64,000 nt of DNA, taken from Eubacterium plexicaudatum ASF492. GTDB lineage: Bacteria; Bacillota; Clostridia; Lachnospirales; Lachnospiraceae. The notes beneath the pieces were generated by a model. It was not told where the DNA came from and ran no database searches. It worked only from the letters and a program-made list of their open reading frames with translations. The position numbers and the translations under genes are program-made. The DNA is taken from assembly GCF_000364225.2 (NCBI RefSeq), contig NZ_AQFT02000001.1:5692501-5756500 (forward strand), written 5' to 3'. Below are positions 39,117 to 49,535 of this stretch, in pieces; position 1 is the first letter of the stretch; every line of letters starts with the position of its first letter.

Positions 39117-39941
39117 ATGAAGAAAAAATATGGTGTTAAAACGATCGTGATCATGGTAATTACCATTCTGTTGCTTGCGATTTCTCTTTTTCCGTTTTAC
39201 TATCTGATTGTGCAGTCGATTACGCCATGGGATAAAGTGGATAAGGTGCTTGCGCCGACGGAATTTACGATGCGCAGTTATGAATATTTGATTGGGAAAG
39301 GCGGTTCTAGCAATTCTACGATGTGGCTGAAAGCGTTGTTTAATTCTTTTATCGTAGCATTTCCTACGGCGGTTATTTCCGTTGCAATCGGACTGGCAAT
39401 CGGCTATTCCGTAAGCAAGCTGAAGTTCAGGGGCGGGAAACTGATTATGAATACGCTGTTGTTTCAGATGTTTTTTCCGGTCATTATTTTACTCGTGCCG
39501 CGCTATATGATCGCAAAGCCGCTGGCAAATTCTTATGCAGGTATGATTATACCAATGTGTATATCGATCTGGGCAATTTTTATGTACATCAATTACTTTA
39601 AGACGATTCCGAATGAAATGTTTGAAGCTGCTAAGATTGACGGGGCCGGTGATATTAAGATTTTATGGAAAATTGCGTTTCCGATTACAAAATCCGTAAC
39701 GACAATTGTGTTTTTGTCTATTTTTATGCAGCGCTGGTGCGAGCTGATGTGGGATATGCTGATTGCGCCGGATATTAAAATGCAGACTTTGAACGTATTG
39801 ATTTCAACACAGTTCAAGCCGATGGGAGCATTTCCGGGACCGATGTATGCGGCTTCCGTCATATTGACGCTGCCGATTATCCTGTTGTTCCTCTGCTTTT
39901 CCAAATATTTTAAAGAAGGAATTAGCTTTATGCTGAAATAA
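39117..39941 (+). CDS. Sugar ABC transporter permease, MalG-type
   Basis: A 274-residue protein with six membrane segments, beginning KKKYGVKTIVIMVITILLL. The EAA loop EAAKIDGAGDIKILWKIAFP (about 165-185) contacts the ATPase. AGGGAGG is nine bases before ATG. It follows the MalF-type gene after 15 bases. Intact in this sequence. Confidence 0.93.
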   Translation: MKKKYGVKTIVIMVITILLLAISLFPFYYLIVQSITPWDKVDKVLAPTEFTMRSYEYLIGKGGSSNSTMWLKALFNSFIVAFPTAVISVAIGLAIGYSVSKLKFRGGKLIMNTLLFQMFFPVIILLVPRYMIAKPLANSYAGMIIPMCISIWAIFMYINYFKTIPNEMFEAAKIDGAGDIKILWKIAFPITKSVTTIVFLSIFMQRWCELMWDMLIAPDIKMQTLNVLISTQFKPMGAFPGPMYAASVILTLPIILLFLCFSKYFKEGISFMLK

Positions 39942-39962
39942 TTAAGAAGGAGATTGTCAGTG

Positions 39963-41039
39963 ATGAAAGTAAAAAGATGTTCTCAAAATCCGTTAATTGT
40001 GCCGGCAGATGTAAAGCCAAGTCGTTCCGGTTTTAAAGTGGATGGCGTTTTTAACTGTGGAGTGACAGAGTATAACGGAGAGGTTATTTTGCTTTGCCGT
40101 GTGGCGGAGTCGGTAATATGTGACAGAGAAGATGAAGTTAAAATTCCGGTAGTTGTAAAAAAAGATGATCAAGATGTATTAGACATTATGATGTATCGTA
40201 AAAAAGAGTGTCCGGAATTGGATTTTTCAGATTCCAGATCCATAAAGACAAAGGATTCAAAAAAGAGCAGAGTTGTAAATCTGACTTCATTGTCTCATTT
40301 GCGTGTGGCCAGAAGTGCGGATGGAGTTCATTTTAAAATAGAAGAATTTCCGTCTATTCTCCCTACGGCGGAAGAAGAGAGCTGGGGAATGGAAGATCCA
40401 AGAATTACGAAGATCGAAGAGGTGTATTATATTAATTACACTTCGGTAACAGCCAACGGAGCGGCGACCTCGCTGATCAGTACAACGGATTTTAGGACGT
40501 ATCGGAGACATGGAATTATTTTTGCACCGGAAAATAAAGATGTGACTATTTTTCCGGAAAAAATAGGCGGGCAGTATGTCGCCTTTAATCGGCCGGTGCC
40601 GGGCGGAATCGGAAATCCGGAAATGTGGATTGCAAAATCGCCGGATTTGATTCACTGGGGAGAGCAGAAACATTTTTGCGGATTATCGGATGCGGATGAA
40701 GACCGCTGGGATAATGGACGAATTGGTGGCGGAGCCGTTCCTTTCCGGACGGAAAAAGGATGGGTGAAGATTTATCATGCGGCAGATAAAAATGACCGAT
40801 ATTGCCTGGGCGCATTTTTGCTGGATGCGGATGACCCATCGAAAGTGCTGAGCAAAACGGCGGAACCGATTCTGCAACCGGAGACGGATTATGAAATGAA
40901 TGGTTTTTTTGGCAATGTCGTATTTACGTGCGGCTGCTTACTAAAAGAAGACACGGTAATGATCTATTATGGGGCTGCAGATGATAAAATCTGCAGAGTG
41001 GATATACGTCTGGAAGATATTTTTCATGCAATGAAATAA
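39963..41039 (+). CDS. GH130 beta-mannoside phosphorylase
   Basis: A 358-residue cytoplasmic enzyme with a five-bladed beta-propeller. GH130 enzymes cleave beta-mannosyl linkages with phosphate, giving alpha-mannose 1-phosphate. Visible marks are HLRVARSADGVHF, the catalytic-Asp region WGMEDPRITK, NKDVTIFPEK, GGIGNPEMWIAKSPDLIHWG and GGGAVPF. AAGGAG stands ten bases before ATG 39963; GTG 39960 is also possible. With the neighbouring importer, DUF1861 protein and GH2 beta-mannosidase it suggests use of beta-1,4-mannosyl-N-acetylglucosamine (N-glycan core) or manno-oligosaccharides. The subfamily cannot be fixed by eye. Confidence 0.88.
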   Translation: MKVKRCSQNPLIVPADVKPSRSGFKVDGVFNCGVTEYNGEVILLCRVAESVICDREDEVKIPVVVKKDDQDVLDIMMYRKKECPELDFSDSRSIKTKDSKKSRVVNLTSLSHLRVARSADGVHFKIEEFPSILPTAEEESWGMEDPRITKIEEVYYINYTSVTANGAATSLISTTDFRTYRRHGIIFAPENKDVTIFPEKIGGQYVAFNRPVPGGIGNPEMWIAKSPDLIHWGEQKHFCGLSDADEDRWDNGRIGGGAVPFRTEKGWVKIYHAADKNDRYCLGAFLLDADDPSKVLSKTAEPILQPETDYEMNGFFGNVVFTCGCLLKEDTVMIYYGAADDKICRVDIRLEDIFHAMK

Positions 41040-41040
41040 A

Positions 41041-41070
41041 AGGGTTGTCGCGTATGCGGCAGCCCTTTTT
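41041..41070 (+). terminator. Terminator between GH130 and GH2 genes
   Basis: Stem AGGGTTGTCGC/GCGGCAGCCCT (one wobble) with a four-base loop and TTTTT. Confidence 0.85.
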
Positions 41071-41142
41071 GAAAGGAGAATATGGTAAGATTGATATCGG
41101 AAGAAGGCGTTTTTTGATAAGAAGGGTTGATAAGGAGGATGT

Positions 41143-43580
41143 CATGTTAAGAAAGAGATAAACACAAACTGGAACATGCATACGGCAGGGCAGCAGGACT
41201 GGCAGGCGGCAGTTGTTCCGGGTACGGTTTATACGGATCTGTATCGTAACGGATCTATGCCGGATCCTTACTGGAAGGATGAGGCCAGCGGGCTTCTTGC
41301 TTTGATGGAGTCGGATTATGAGTATGAGACAGAATTTGAATGTGAGCAGAAGATGTGGGAGCAAAAGCGCATTTTTCTGCGGTTTGAAGGAATTGATACG
41401 TTGGCGGATATTTATTTGAACGGCGTTTTGGCGGGAACCGCGTCGAATATGCATCGCATATGGGAATATCCGGTAAAGGATATCATACATCTCGGAAAAA
41501 ATACGCTGACGGTCAGGCTGCATTCTCCTCTGAAATATATTCGCAGGAAATTTGCACAATCCCCGGTAAGAGGCGCCGAGGATGCAATGGATGGATTTGT
41601 ACATATCAGGAAAGCTCATTGTATGTTTGGATGGGATTGGGGTGCGCATCTTCCGGACCAGGGTATTTTCAGAAAAGTATTTCTGATGGCAGATCAGGGA
41701 GTCGCAATCAAAGAAGTGCGGATGCAGCAGAACCATAGTTCAAATGGAGTGTTTTTAAAGCTGCATGTTATTGCACAAGGGTGTACGTGGGACAATAACA
41801 GATTCCAATATCGGGTGATACTGACAGACCCGGAAGGAAAACGGTACTGTTACGAAGGCAGTCCGGTAGAAATTCATGTGGAGCAGCCGCAGCTTTGGTG
41901 GCCGAACAGCTTAGGGGAACAGCCGTTATATACGATCTGTGTAGATTTACTGGAAAACGGGGTCAGGCAGGATTCCTGGGAGAGGAAAATAGGACTGCGC
42001 ACTCTGACGATCGCAAGAAACCGGGATGTATGGGGCGAAAGCTTTGCGCATTGTATCAATGGGAAAGAAGTATTTGCTATGGGGGCGGATTATATTCCAG
42101 AGGATCATTTGCTGGGACGGACAAATCCGGAGCGCACCCGCAGACTGCTGGAAGACTGCAAAGCGGCGAATTTTAATACGATTCGGGTATGGGGCGGCGG
42201 TTATTATCCGGAGGACTGGTTTTTTGATTTATGCGATGAGCTTGGATTGATGGTGTGGCAGGATTTTATGTTTGCCTGTGCCATGTATGAGCTGACGCCG
42301 GAGTTTGAAGCAAATATTACGCAGGAGCTGATTGACAATATTATCAGAATTCGACATCATGCGAGTCTGGCGCTTTGGTGTGGTAATAACGAAATGGAGA
42401 TGTTTGCAAAGGAGAGAAAGTGGGTATCGCATGACCGGGAAATTCGGGACTATGTTATTATGTATGAGCGGTTGATTCCTGGAGTGCTGAGGGAGTATGA
42501 TCCGGACCATTTTTACTGGCCGGCAAGTCCTTCATCGGGCGGTTCTTTTGACGAACCAAACGACCCGAATCGCGGGGATATACATTATTGGGAAGTATGG
42601 CATGGGAACAGGCCGTTTTCGGAATATCGAAAACATTACTTTCGTTATGTCTCGGAGTTTGGATTTCAGTCTTTTCCGTGTTTTAATACGGTAAAAACAT
42701 TTACGGACGATGAGGAAGACCGGAATATTTTTCTTATGTTATGGAGCGCCATCAGAGAAACGGAAGCGCCAATGGAAAAATTATGAATTATATGCAGCAG
42801 ACTTATAAATATCCGTCTTCTTTTGAGCTGGTATTGTATGCGTCGCAGATGTTGCAGGCAGATGCGGTTCGGTATGGTGTAGAGCATTTTCGCAGAAACA
42901 GAGGAAGGTGTATGGGTGCGATATACTGGCAGCTAAATGATTGCTGGCCGGTTGCGTCATGGTCTTCGATTGATTATACGGGCAGATGGAAAGCGCTGCA
43001 TTATTTTGCAAAGCGTTTCTATGCGCCGGTGATGATTTCGTGTGAAGAAGAAGGATGGATTACGCAGGAAATCAATATGAACTGGGAACACTTTAAGGTG
43101 GATAAGTCCATGCGTTTAAATGTAGCCAATGAGACGTTTCAGGCAGAAAAGCTTACGGTTCGCTGGGCGATCAGAGATAATGACGCAAGTGTGATCAGCC
43201 AGGAACAGCAAGAGCTTACAGTTCCGCCGTTATCTTCCGTCTGGCTGGAAAAAGTGGAACTGCCGCAGCTGGATATCCGGAAAGAGTATGTAAGCTATGA
43301 GGTGTGCAGAGACGAAGAGCCGATTTCGGCAGGTACCGTTATTTTGTCACTTCCGAAATATTTTCAATATAAAAATCCGCATTTGCACTGTGAGGTGAAC
43401 GGGGATGAAATTGTTATAAAAGCAGCGGCATATGCACGCGGCGTAGAAATACAAAATGAGGATGAGACGCTTGTATTATCGGACAATTACTTTGACATGA
43501 ATGCCGGAGAGACAAGGGTAAAGGTACTGAGAGGAAATACGAACGGGCTGCGGCTTCGCAGTGTGTATGATATTCGATAA
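41143..43580 (+). CDS. GH2 beta-mannosidase (two single-base frameshifts)
   Basis: AAGGAGG precedes ATG 41143. The frame shifts after five codons. One more base near 41153 gives MLRKEINTNWNMHTAGQQDW, a typical beta-mannosidase start. A second missing T at 42728-42732 restores NIFSYVMERHQRNGSANGK. Corrected, the protein has about 812 residues with no signal peptide. Domains in order are a jelly-roll (1-180), an Ig-like domain (190-285), the TIM barrel (290-620) and C-terminal Ig-like domains. Catalytic residues are the acid/base Glu in CGNNEMEMF and the nucleophile Glu in SEFGFQSFP. Upstream FIRVWGGGYYPED-type sequence (TIRVWGGGYYPEDWFFDLCD) is diagnostic. It releases terminal beta-mannose inside the cell, complementing the GH130 enzyme. 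Confidence 0.9.
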
Positions 43581-43657
43581 TAATATGTAAGATTTGTATG
43601 GAAATACGGTCGCTTTTTTGTTAGAATAAAAGTGCAGTATTGCAAGGAGATAGAAAG

Positions 43658-45358
43658 ATGAATAAACCGCTGCCGATCGGTGTAGAAAATTTTGAGGATA
43701 TAATAAAGACCGGTTATTATTTTGTGGATAAAACATTGCTTATCAAAGAGCTGCTTGACCTGCAGGGAAAGGTAAACTTGTTCATCCGTCCCAGGCGTTT
43801 TGGCAAAACATTGAATCTGAGTATGCTTCGTTATTTCTTTGAAAATACCGGACATGAAGAAAAAAACAACCGGAACAAAGAGCTTTTTCATGGCTTGAAG
43901 ATTATGGAAGCAGGCGGAGAATATACAGGGCAGATGGGGAAGTATCCCGTAATCAATCTGACATTGAAATCAGCGAAGCAGGACACTTTCAAATCGGCAT
44001 ATTATAAAATCAGGGAAGAGCTTGCGGCGGAATTTAGCAGGCATAAAGAAGTATTGAAAAGTGACCGGCTTTCTGAAAAAGAAAAAAAGGAATTTCAAAA
44101 GCTGATGGATAAAGAGGCGGAATACGACGATTACTCTGGTGCGTTAAAATTCCTGAGCAAGTGTCTTTATGAAGGGACCGGGAATAAAACGGTTATTTTG
44201 ATTGATGAATATGATGTACCTCTTGAAAATTCATATTTTGAAGGATTTTATGAGAAAAATGTTAAATTTATCCGCTCTTTGTTTGAATCGGCTTTGAAAA
44301 CGAACGAATATTTACAGTTTGCTGTAATTACCGGGTGTCTTCGAATTTCTAAGGAGAGTATTTTTACGGGATTGAATCATTTAAATATTGTTTCCGTACT
44401 TGACAGACAATATAGTGAGCACTTTGGATTTACGGAACCGGAAGTTCTGGATATGATGAAATATTATCGGGTAGAAAGCCGTTTCCGCACGATGAAAGAG
44501 TGGTATGATGGATATACATTTGGTGATATTGAGGTTTATAATCCTTGGAGTGTAATTAATTATTTAGATGATCTGAATGCCAATATCCATGCGTTTCCGC
44601 GTTCTTATTGGATCAATACCAGTTCCAACGAGATTATAAAGGATTTGATCGTCAGGGCGGATGGGAAGACAAAGGAACAGATTGAGGAACTTCTGGATGG
44701 AAAAACGCTGGACATACAGGTTCATGAAGAGGTTACGTATGACGATATGCGTAGTAAGGGAGAGAATTTATGGAATTTTCTTTATTTTACAGGATATCTT
44801 ACGAAAGCAGGGGAATATTTTCGAGAATCTTCGATTTATCTGAGGGTGCGGATTCCCAATGTGGAGGTAAAGACGATTTATCAGAATACAATCCTACAGT
44901 GGTTTAGGACAGAGGTTGAAAAGCAGGATTTTCAAGATTTATATCGGGCTATGGAAGAAGGAAACGCGGAAAGAATGGAAGAAATCCTGAGTGAGCAGCT
45001 TTTTTCCGTAATTAGTTTTTATGACAGTGCGGAGAATTTCTATCACGGATTCCTGGCCGGAATTTTAAGCCAGAGCAGTCAATACCGGGTGAAGTCGAAC
45101 CGGGAATCAGGAAACGGACGTTCGGATATTATGGTAAAAAGTCCATCTTTACGGGGCAGGTCTTTTATTCTGGAAGTGAAGGTTTCTGACAATATTGATG
45201 AGTTGGAAACAGATGCGGAAGGAGCATTGCGGCAGATATATGATAAAAAGTATATGGAAGAGCTGCGCACGGAAGGATACCGGAAAATCGACTGTTACGG
45301 AATTTCATTTTACAGGAAGGATTGTGAAGTACGGTTCGGGAAGAAAACGGACATGTAG
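43658..45358 (+). CDS. AAA-ATPase-like protein with C-terminal PD-(D/E)XK nuclease domain
   Basis: A 566-residue cytoplasmic protein of the abundant AAA-ATPase_like/PDDEXK_9 family of gut Clostridia and Bacteroidetes. The N-terminus MNKPLPIGVENFEDIIKTGY is family-typical. Walker A-like FIRPRRFGKTLNLSML is near residue 50 and Walker B VILIDEYDVPL near 185. The nuclease core SDIMVKSPSLRGRSFILEVK is near 500. AAGGAG fixes ATG 43658. It stands alone between the mannoside operon and the nitrogen island. The biological role is not established; defence against mobile DNA is often suggested but the sequence does not prove it. Confidence 0.88.
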   Translation: MNKPLPIGVENFEDIIKTGYYFVDKTLLIKELLDLQGKVNLFIRPRRFGKTLNLSMLRYFFENTGHEEKNNRNKELFHGLKIMEAGGEYTGQMGKYPVINLTLKSAKQDTFKSAYYKIREELAAEFSRHKEVLKSDRLSEKEKKEFQKLMDKEAEYDDYSGALKFLSKCLYEGTGNKTVILIDEYDVPLENSYFEGFYEKNVKFIRSLFESALKTNEYLQFAVITGCLRISKESIFTGLNHLNIVSVLDRQYSEHFGFTEPEVLDMMKYYRVESRFRTMKEWYDGYTFGDIEVYNPWSVINYLDDLNANIHAFPRSYWINTSSNEIIKDLIVRADGKTKEQIEELLDGKTLDIQVHEEVTYDDMRSKGENLWNFLYFTGYLTKAGEYFRESSIYLRVRIPNVEVKTIYQNTILQWFRTEVEKQDFQDLYRAMEEGNAERMEEILSEQLFSVISFYDSAENFYHGFLAGILSQSSQYRVKSNRESGNGRSDIMVKSPSLRGRSFILEVKVSDNIDELETDAEGALRQIYDKKYMEELRTEGYRKIDCYGISFYRKDCEVRFGKKTDM

Positions 45359-45427
45359 GACTAAAGGTGGAACCAATGCCTTTAAAATTTCCAATACCTT
45401 TCCCGGAATCATTTGCTGACATGGAGC

Positions 45428-46011
45428 TTATGTATAAGTCTTAATGATTTCTTCGGCAATGGTTTGCTTTGTAACGCAGCGATCCATTGCCTGTTTTTCG
45501 ATATAACGGTGGGCGTCTGGTTCGCTCATTTTTAATTCGCTGATTAAAATCCATTTTGCCTTGTTGACAAGACGGATTTCTGCCATTTTTTCTTTGATAG
45601 ACAGAGACTTCTTTTCAAATTGCCTAAGCCGCTCCCTGGCGCTTTCCATCCAGTTAAGGGCATATATTAAGGTTGTCTTTGAGGTTGGCTTTGGCAGCGT
45701 GAACACACCGTGTTCTACAACCTTGTCGTGAATACCGTCATGTATATCGCTTTTTACCAAAAGCAGCACAGAGGATTGTTTGCTGGTACAGATGTCAATA
45801 GCAAAACGAGTGCCGATCTCGTCAGGCAAGGGCGCGTTGATAATGACAAAATCAAAGGTTTTTCAGCGAGTATCCGTTTCGCGGCGCTGACACTGGCGGC
45901 AGTATAAATCGGGAAATATCTTGTTTCAGTGAGAAGGTCGGCAAAGGCAGAGGCGAAATTATCTCTTGCAGATACAATGAGTATACTGTAAGCCTGTTCT
46001 CTTAAACTCAT
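45428..46011 (-). CDS. ANTAR-domain response regulator (frameshift near 45855)
   Basis: The corrected protein has about 194 residues. The N-terminal receiver-like half begins MSLREQAYSILIVSARDNF. After restoring one base at the AAA run 45854-45856 it continues EKPFDFVIINAPLPDEIG. A coiled helix (ESARERLRQFEKKSLSIKEK) links to the ANTAR domain (MAEIRLVNKAKWILISELKM, then SEPDAHRYIEKQAMDRC). ANTAR regulators bind paired hairpins in nascent mRNA and prevent termination. The phospho-acceptor Asp region is degenerate (INAPLP), so it may not be controlled by a kinase. It is last in the minus-strand nitrogen operon, whose leader and the divergent leader both contain terminator hairpins, the expected targets. 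Confidence 0.88.
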
Positions 46012-46061
46012 TTTGCACCTCCTTCTTTTTCTTTGGCTTGCATTATTTTTACAATAGATGT

Positions 46062-47251
46062 CTAAGATAGCGTCCGGTATATATTTTTAATAAAATTGCT
46101 GTTTGCGGCGGCTGTACAGGCAGCTTTATAATTGTCAGGCAGCTGTTTAAAATTGGCGAGAGTAGTTGTATCTGCTTTGCACAGATTGATATCCGCGGGG
46201 CGGGCAGTTCTATTTGATTCTTAATCCCATCAAGAACGGCATAAATGATCAGGGCGAATACCAGATAAGTATTTGCGGATGGATCAGGTGAACGAAGCTC
46301 AGCACGACGGTATTCGCCGACAGCAGCAGGAATTCTGACAAGCTGTGAACGGTTCTCGCCGGACCAGGAAATATATTTTGGCGCTTTGCCGTTGCCAAAA
46401 CGGTGATAGGAGCTTTCGGCTGGATTTAAAAATACTGTCATAGCGGCAACCTTATCCAAAATCCCTGCGATCAAGTGGTTCATATGGTCCTCGGCATCCG
46501 ATGATTTGATGGATATATTGATATGAAAGCCGTTGCCTGGTTTGTGTTCTAATGGTTTTGGACTGAAATCAGCGTAAAGGCCATTTCGCCAGGCGATTGT
46601 TTTTACTACTGTTTGGAACGTCATGGCGTTGTCCGCGGCGGTCAGCGGATCAGAATAGCGAAGGTCAATTTCGTTTTGCCCTGGTCCTTCTTCGTGATGC
46701 GAGCTTTCCGGCTGTATTCCCATTTGCTCCAAAGTCAGGCATACCTCGCGGCGGATATTTTCACCTTTGTCTTCTGGGGCGATATCCATATAAGCCGCGT
46801 TATCATAAGGTTCTTTAGTTGGTTTTCCATCGTCGTCCAGCTTGAACAGGTAAAACTCCTGCTCTGCGCCGAAGAAAAATTCATACCCGCAAAATTTCGC
46901 TTTTTGAATCGCGCTTTTTAAAATAGAACGCGTATCACATTCAAATATTTTTCCATTTGGATCAGTAATGCTGCAGAACATTCTTACGACACGGCCATGC
47001 TCCGGTCTCCACGGCAGCGGTGCCAGCGTGTCTGCTTCCGGGTGCAGAAACAGATCTGAATGGCTTTCATCGCCAAAACCAACGATGGCAGATGCGTCAA
47101 TGGCAATGCCATATTCAAAAGCGCGGGAAAGCTCCGGCGGCATAATGGATATGTTTTTTTGTTTGCCGAATACATCGCAAAAAGCGAGTCGGATGAATTT
47201 TACATCTTCTTCACGCACAAATTGGATGACTTCTTCTTTAGAATACTTCAT
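46062..47251 (-). CDS. glnA: Glutamine synthetase type I (C-terminal frameshift near 46198)
   Basis: The enzyme makes glutamine from glutamate, ammonia and ATP. The beta-grasp N-terminus (residues 1-95, with VKFIRLAFCDVFGKQKN and the loop AIDASAIVGFGDESHSDL) is followed by the catalytic domain. Metal and substrate residues are in FGAEQEFYLF, EEGPGQNEIDLRY, NGFHINISI and EYRRAELRSPDPSANTYL. At the GGGG run 46197-46200 one base is missing. Restoring it gives ELPAPADINLCKADTTTLANF and a stop near 46062. A second C missing near 46085 may hide the final residues NIYPDAILDIYCK, which would put the true end slightly downstream. At about 400-415 residues it is a little shorter than usual. Confidence 0.88.
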
Positions 47252-47269
47252 AAGCGTACCTACTTTCTT

Positions 47270-47991
47270 TTAATTTGTTACATACATCTGTTTGTATGGG
47301 TTTTTGCTGTCCGGCGTGACGACGGTAAAAGGTTCGGATAAAAGTACGTCCATAGAATAACCGAAGTCGGAGCAATATTCGGACAGATACTCCCGGATTT
47401 CATCTATCTCCTCCGTGGCTGCGCATCTGGCGGTAATCTGTTTGGGAAAATGAATATCCTCGCAGCGGCCGCGCAGGAACATTTTGCCTCCATGCATTCC
47501 GGTACAGGGGAAATTACCTACAATGCGTTTATTATCTATATGAAGCCCAAGGACGATGATCATGCCTCCGGCCTGATATTCGCCAAGGAAGCTTCCGGCA
47601 CATCCGCCGATGATCATAACAGGGATTTTTCTTTATAAGCCTTCATGTGGATTCCGGCGCGGTATCCGGCGTTGCCCTGCACATAGATTTTGCCGCCGCG
47701 CATGGCATAACCGGCAGCGTCGCCGATATTGCCATAAATCAGAATCTTTCCTTCATTCATGGTATCGCCCACAGCGTCCTGCGCATTTGCCTTTACAATA
47801 ATATTGGCATTGTTTAAGTACGCGCCAAGCGCGTTACCAGGGATTCCTTTGATTGTAAGATTCTTGTCAGACATACCGGCGGCGATAAATCTCTGGCCAC
47901 AGCAGCCTTGGATGATGTAATCGGTTTCTGCTTCCCGCAGTGCTTTATTTACAGCTTTATAATCTAAATTTGTAGCGTCAATGGTTTGCAT
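47270..47991 (-). CDS. Glutamate synthase GXGXG-domain protein (split GltB, frameshift at 47626)
   Basis: It corresponds to the C-terminal right-handed beta-helix domain of GltB, here a separate polypeptide of about 240 residues. The repeated glycine pattern is visible (AGMSDKNLTIKGIPGNALG, GNIGDAAGYAMRGGKIYVQG, NAGYRAGIHMK, then IIGGCAGSFLGEYQAGG, TGMHGGKMFLRG). The break is at TTTTT 47626-47630; one more base gives KEKIPVMIIGG. GGAGGT precedes the start. In full-length GltB this domain links the amidotransferase and synthase sites. The split three-gene arrangement is known from archaeal-type and clostridial glutamate synthases. Confidence 0.88.
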
Positions 47992-48028
47992 ATGATACGA
48001 TACCTCCCAAAAATTGTTTCTTTTTTTC

Positions 48029-49535
48029 TTATGATTCTCCGGCGTGAGAGATATCAAGTATCTCCAGTTCTTTTTCAGTTAAGCCGATGCCGCGGAGCAT
48101 CAAACGGTTTCCACGTAAAGCCTCGATGGAATTGATTCCCATACCGCCCATAAATTCTTTTAATTCGTGTTTCCAGGCAGTCATTAGATGTATCAGGCGT
48201 TCGCTGCCCGTTACCGGATTAAGCCTTTTTACAAGTTCCGGACGCTGGGTTGCGATTCCCCAGTTACATTTCCCGCTTTGACAGGTACGGCACAGATGGC
48301 AGCCGAGGGCAAGCAGGGCGGCGGTAGCTACATAGCAGGCGTCCGCTCCAAGAGCAATAGCTTTTACGACATCTGCGGCGTTGCGGATACTGCCGCCGGC
48401 TATCAGGGACACTTCGCCGCGGATACCTTCATCCCGAAGTCTCTGATCAACGGCTGCCAACGCCAGTTCAATGGGGATACCTACATGATCTCTGATCCTG
48501 GTAGGCGCAGCTCCGGTACCGCCGCGGAACCCGTCGATGGCGATGATATCAGCCCCGCTTCTGGCTATACCGCTTGCGATAGCTGCAATGTTGTGTACGG
48601 CAGCGACTTTTACAATTACCGGTTTTTTATATTCGGTAGCTTCTTTTAGTGAGAGTACAAGCTGACGAAGATCCTCAATGGAATAAATATCATGGTGCGG
48701 CGCCGGGGAAATGGCGTCAGACCCTTCCGGGATCATACGGGTACGGGAGATATCTCCTACGATTTTTCCGCCGGGAAGGTGTCCTCCGATGCCTGGCTTT
48801 GCACCTTGTCCTATTTTGATCTCAATAGCAGCGCCTGCTTCCAGATAATCCGCATGGACGCCAAAGCGGCCGGAAGCCACCTGTACGACAGTATTTTCGC
48901 CATAGCAGTAAAATCCTCATGCAAACCGCCTTCTCCTGTGTTATAGAAAATCCCAAGCTTTTTTGCTGCAAGCGCGAGAGACTTATGGGCGTTGTAGCTG
49001 ATAGAGCCGTAACTCATGGCAGAGAACATAACCGGCATAGACAGCTCCAGCTGCGGAGGCAGCGTGCAGTCTAATGTTCCATCTTTTAAGCGTTGTACTT
49101 TTGACGGCTTCTTTCCAAGATAAACTCTGGTTTCCATCGGTTCTCTCAATGGATCGATGGAAGGGTTGGTTACCTGTGAAGCATTGATCAGTATTTTGTC
49201 CCAATAAACGGGGAGCGGCGCCGGATTACCCATAGATGACAAAAGAACGCCGCCGCTGTTTGCCTGCTTGTATATTTCATTCACTGTCTGCGTTGACCAG
49301 TTAGCGTTTTCACGCAGGGTACAGTCGCTTTTTACAATCTTTAAGGCCCTTGTAGGACAGAAGGAAACGCAGCGGTGACAGTTTACGCATTTTGATTCAT
49401 CGCATGTCATAGTTTTGCGTTTTTCATCATAGATGTGGGCTTCGTTGGCGCATTGCTGCTCGCATATGCGGCAGGAATGCATCTGTTTTCATTTCTGATG
49501 ATTTCAAATTCCGGATAAATAAATTCTATACTCAT
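48029..49535 (-). CDS. FMN-binding, ferredoxin-containing glutamate synthase domain (split GltB, frameshifts near 48911 and 49474)
   Basis: The synthase subunit of a split GltB, about 500 residues. ATG 49535 overlaps the preceding stop by one base (MSIEFIYPEFEII). One base near 49474-49475 and one at AAAA 48910-48913 restore RCIPCRICEQQC and HEDFYCYGENTVVQVASGR. The N-terminal part is a two-cluster ferredoxin domain (CRICEQQC; CVNCHRCVSFCP). The barrel carries SYGSISYNAHKSLALAAKKL, GQGAKPGIGGHLPG and FRGGTGAAPTRIRD. The Cys set CHLCRTCQSGKCNWGIATQ is for the 3Fe-4S cluster. It turns 2-oxoglutarate and ammonia delivered from glutamine into glutamate. Confidence 0.9.

Noticed and set aside
43658..45358. 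AAA/PD-(D/E)XK protein as a proven phage-defence gene
   Set aside because: The family is common and often in many copies. No defence neighbours are seen, so the role is left open.
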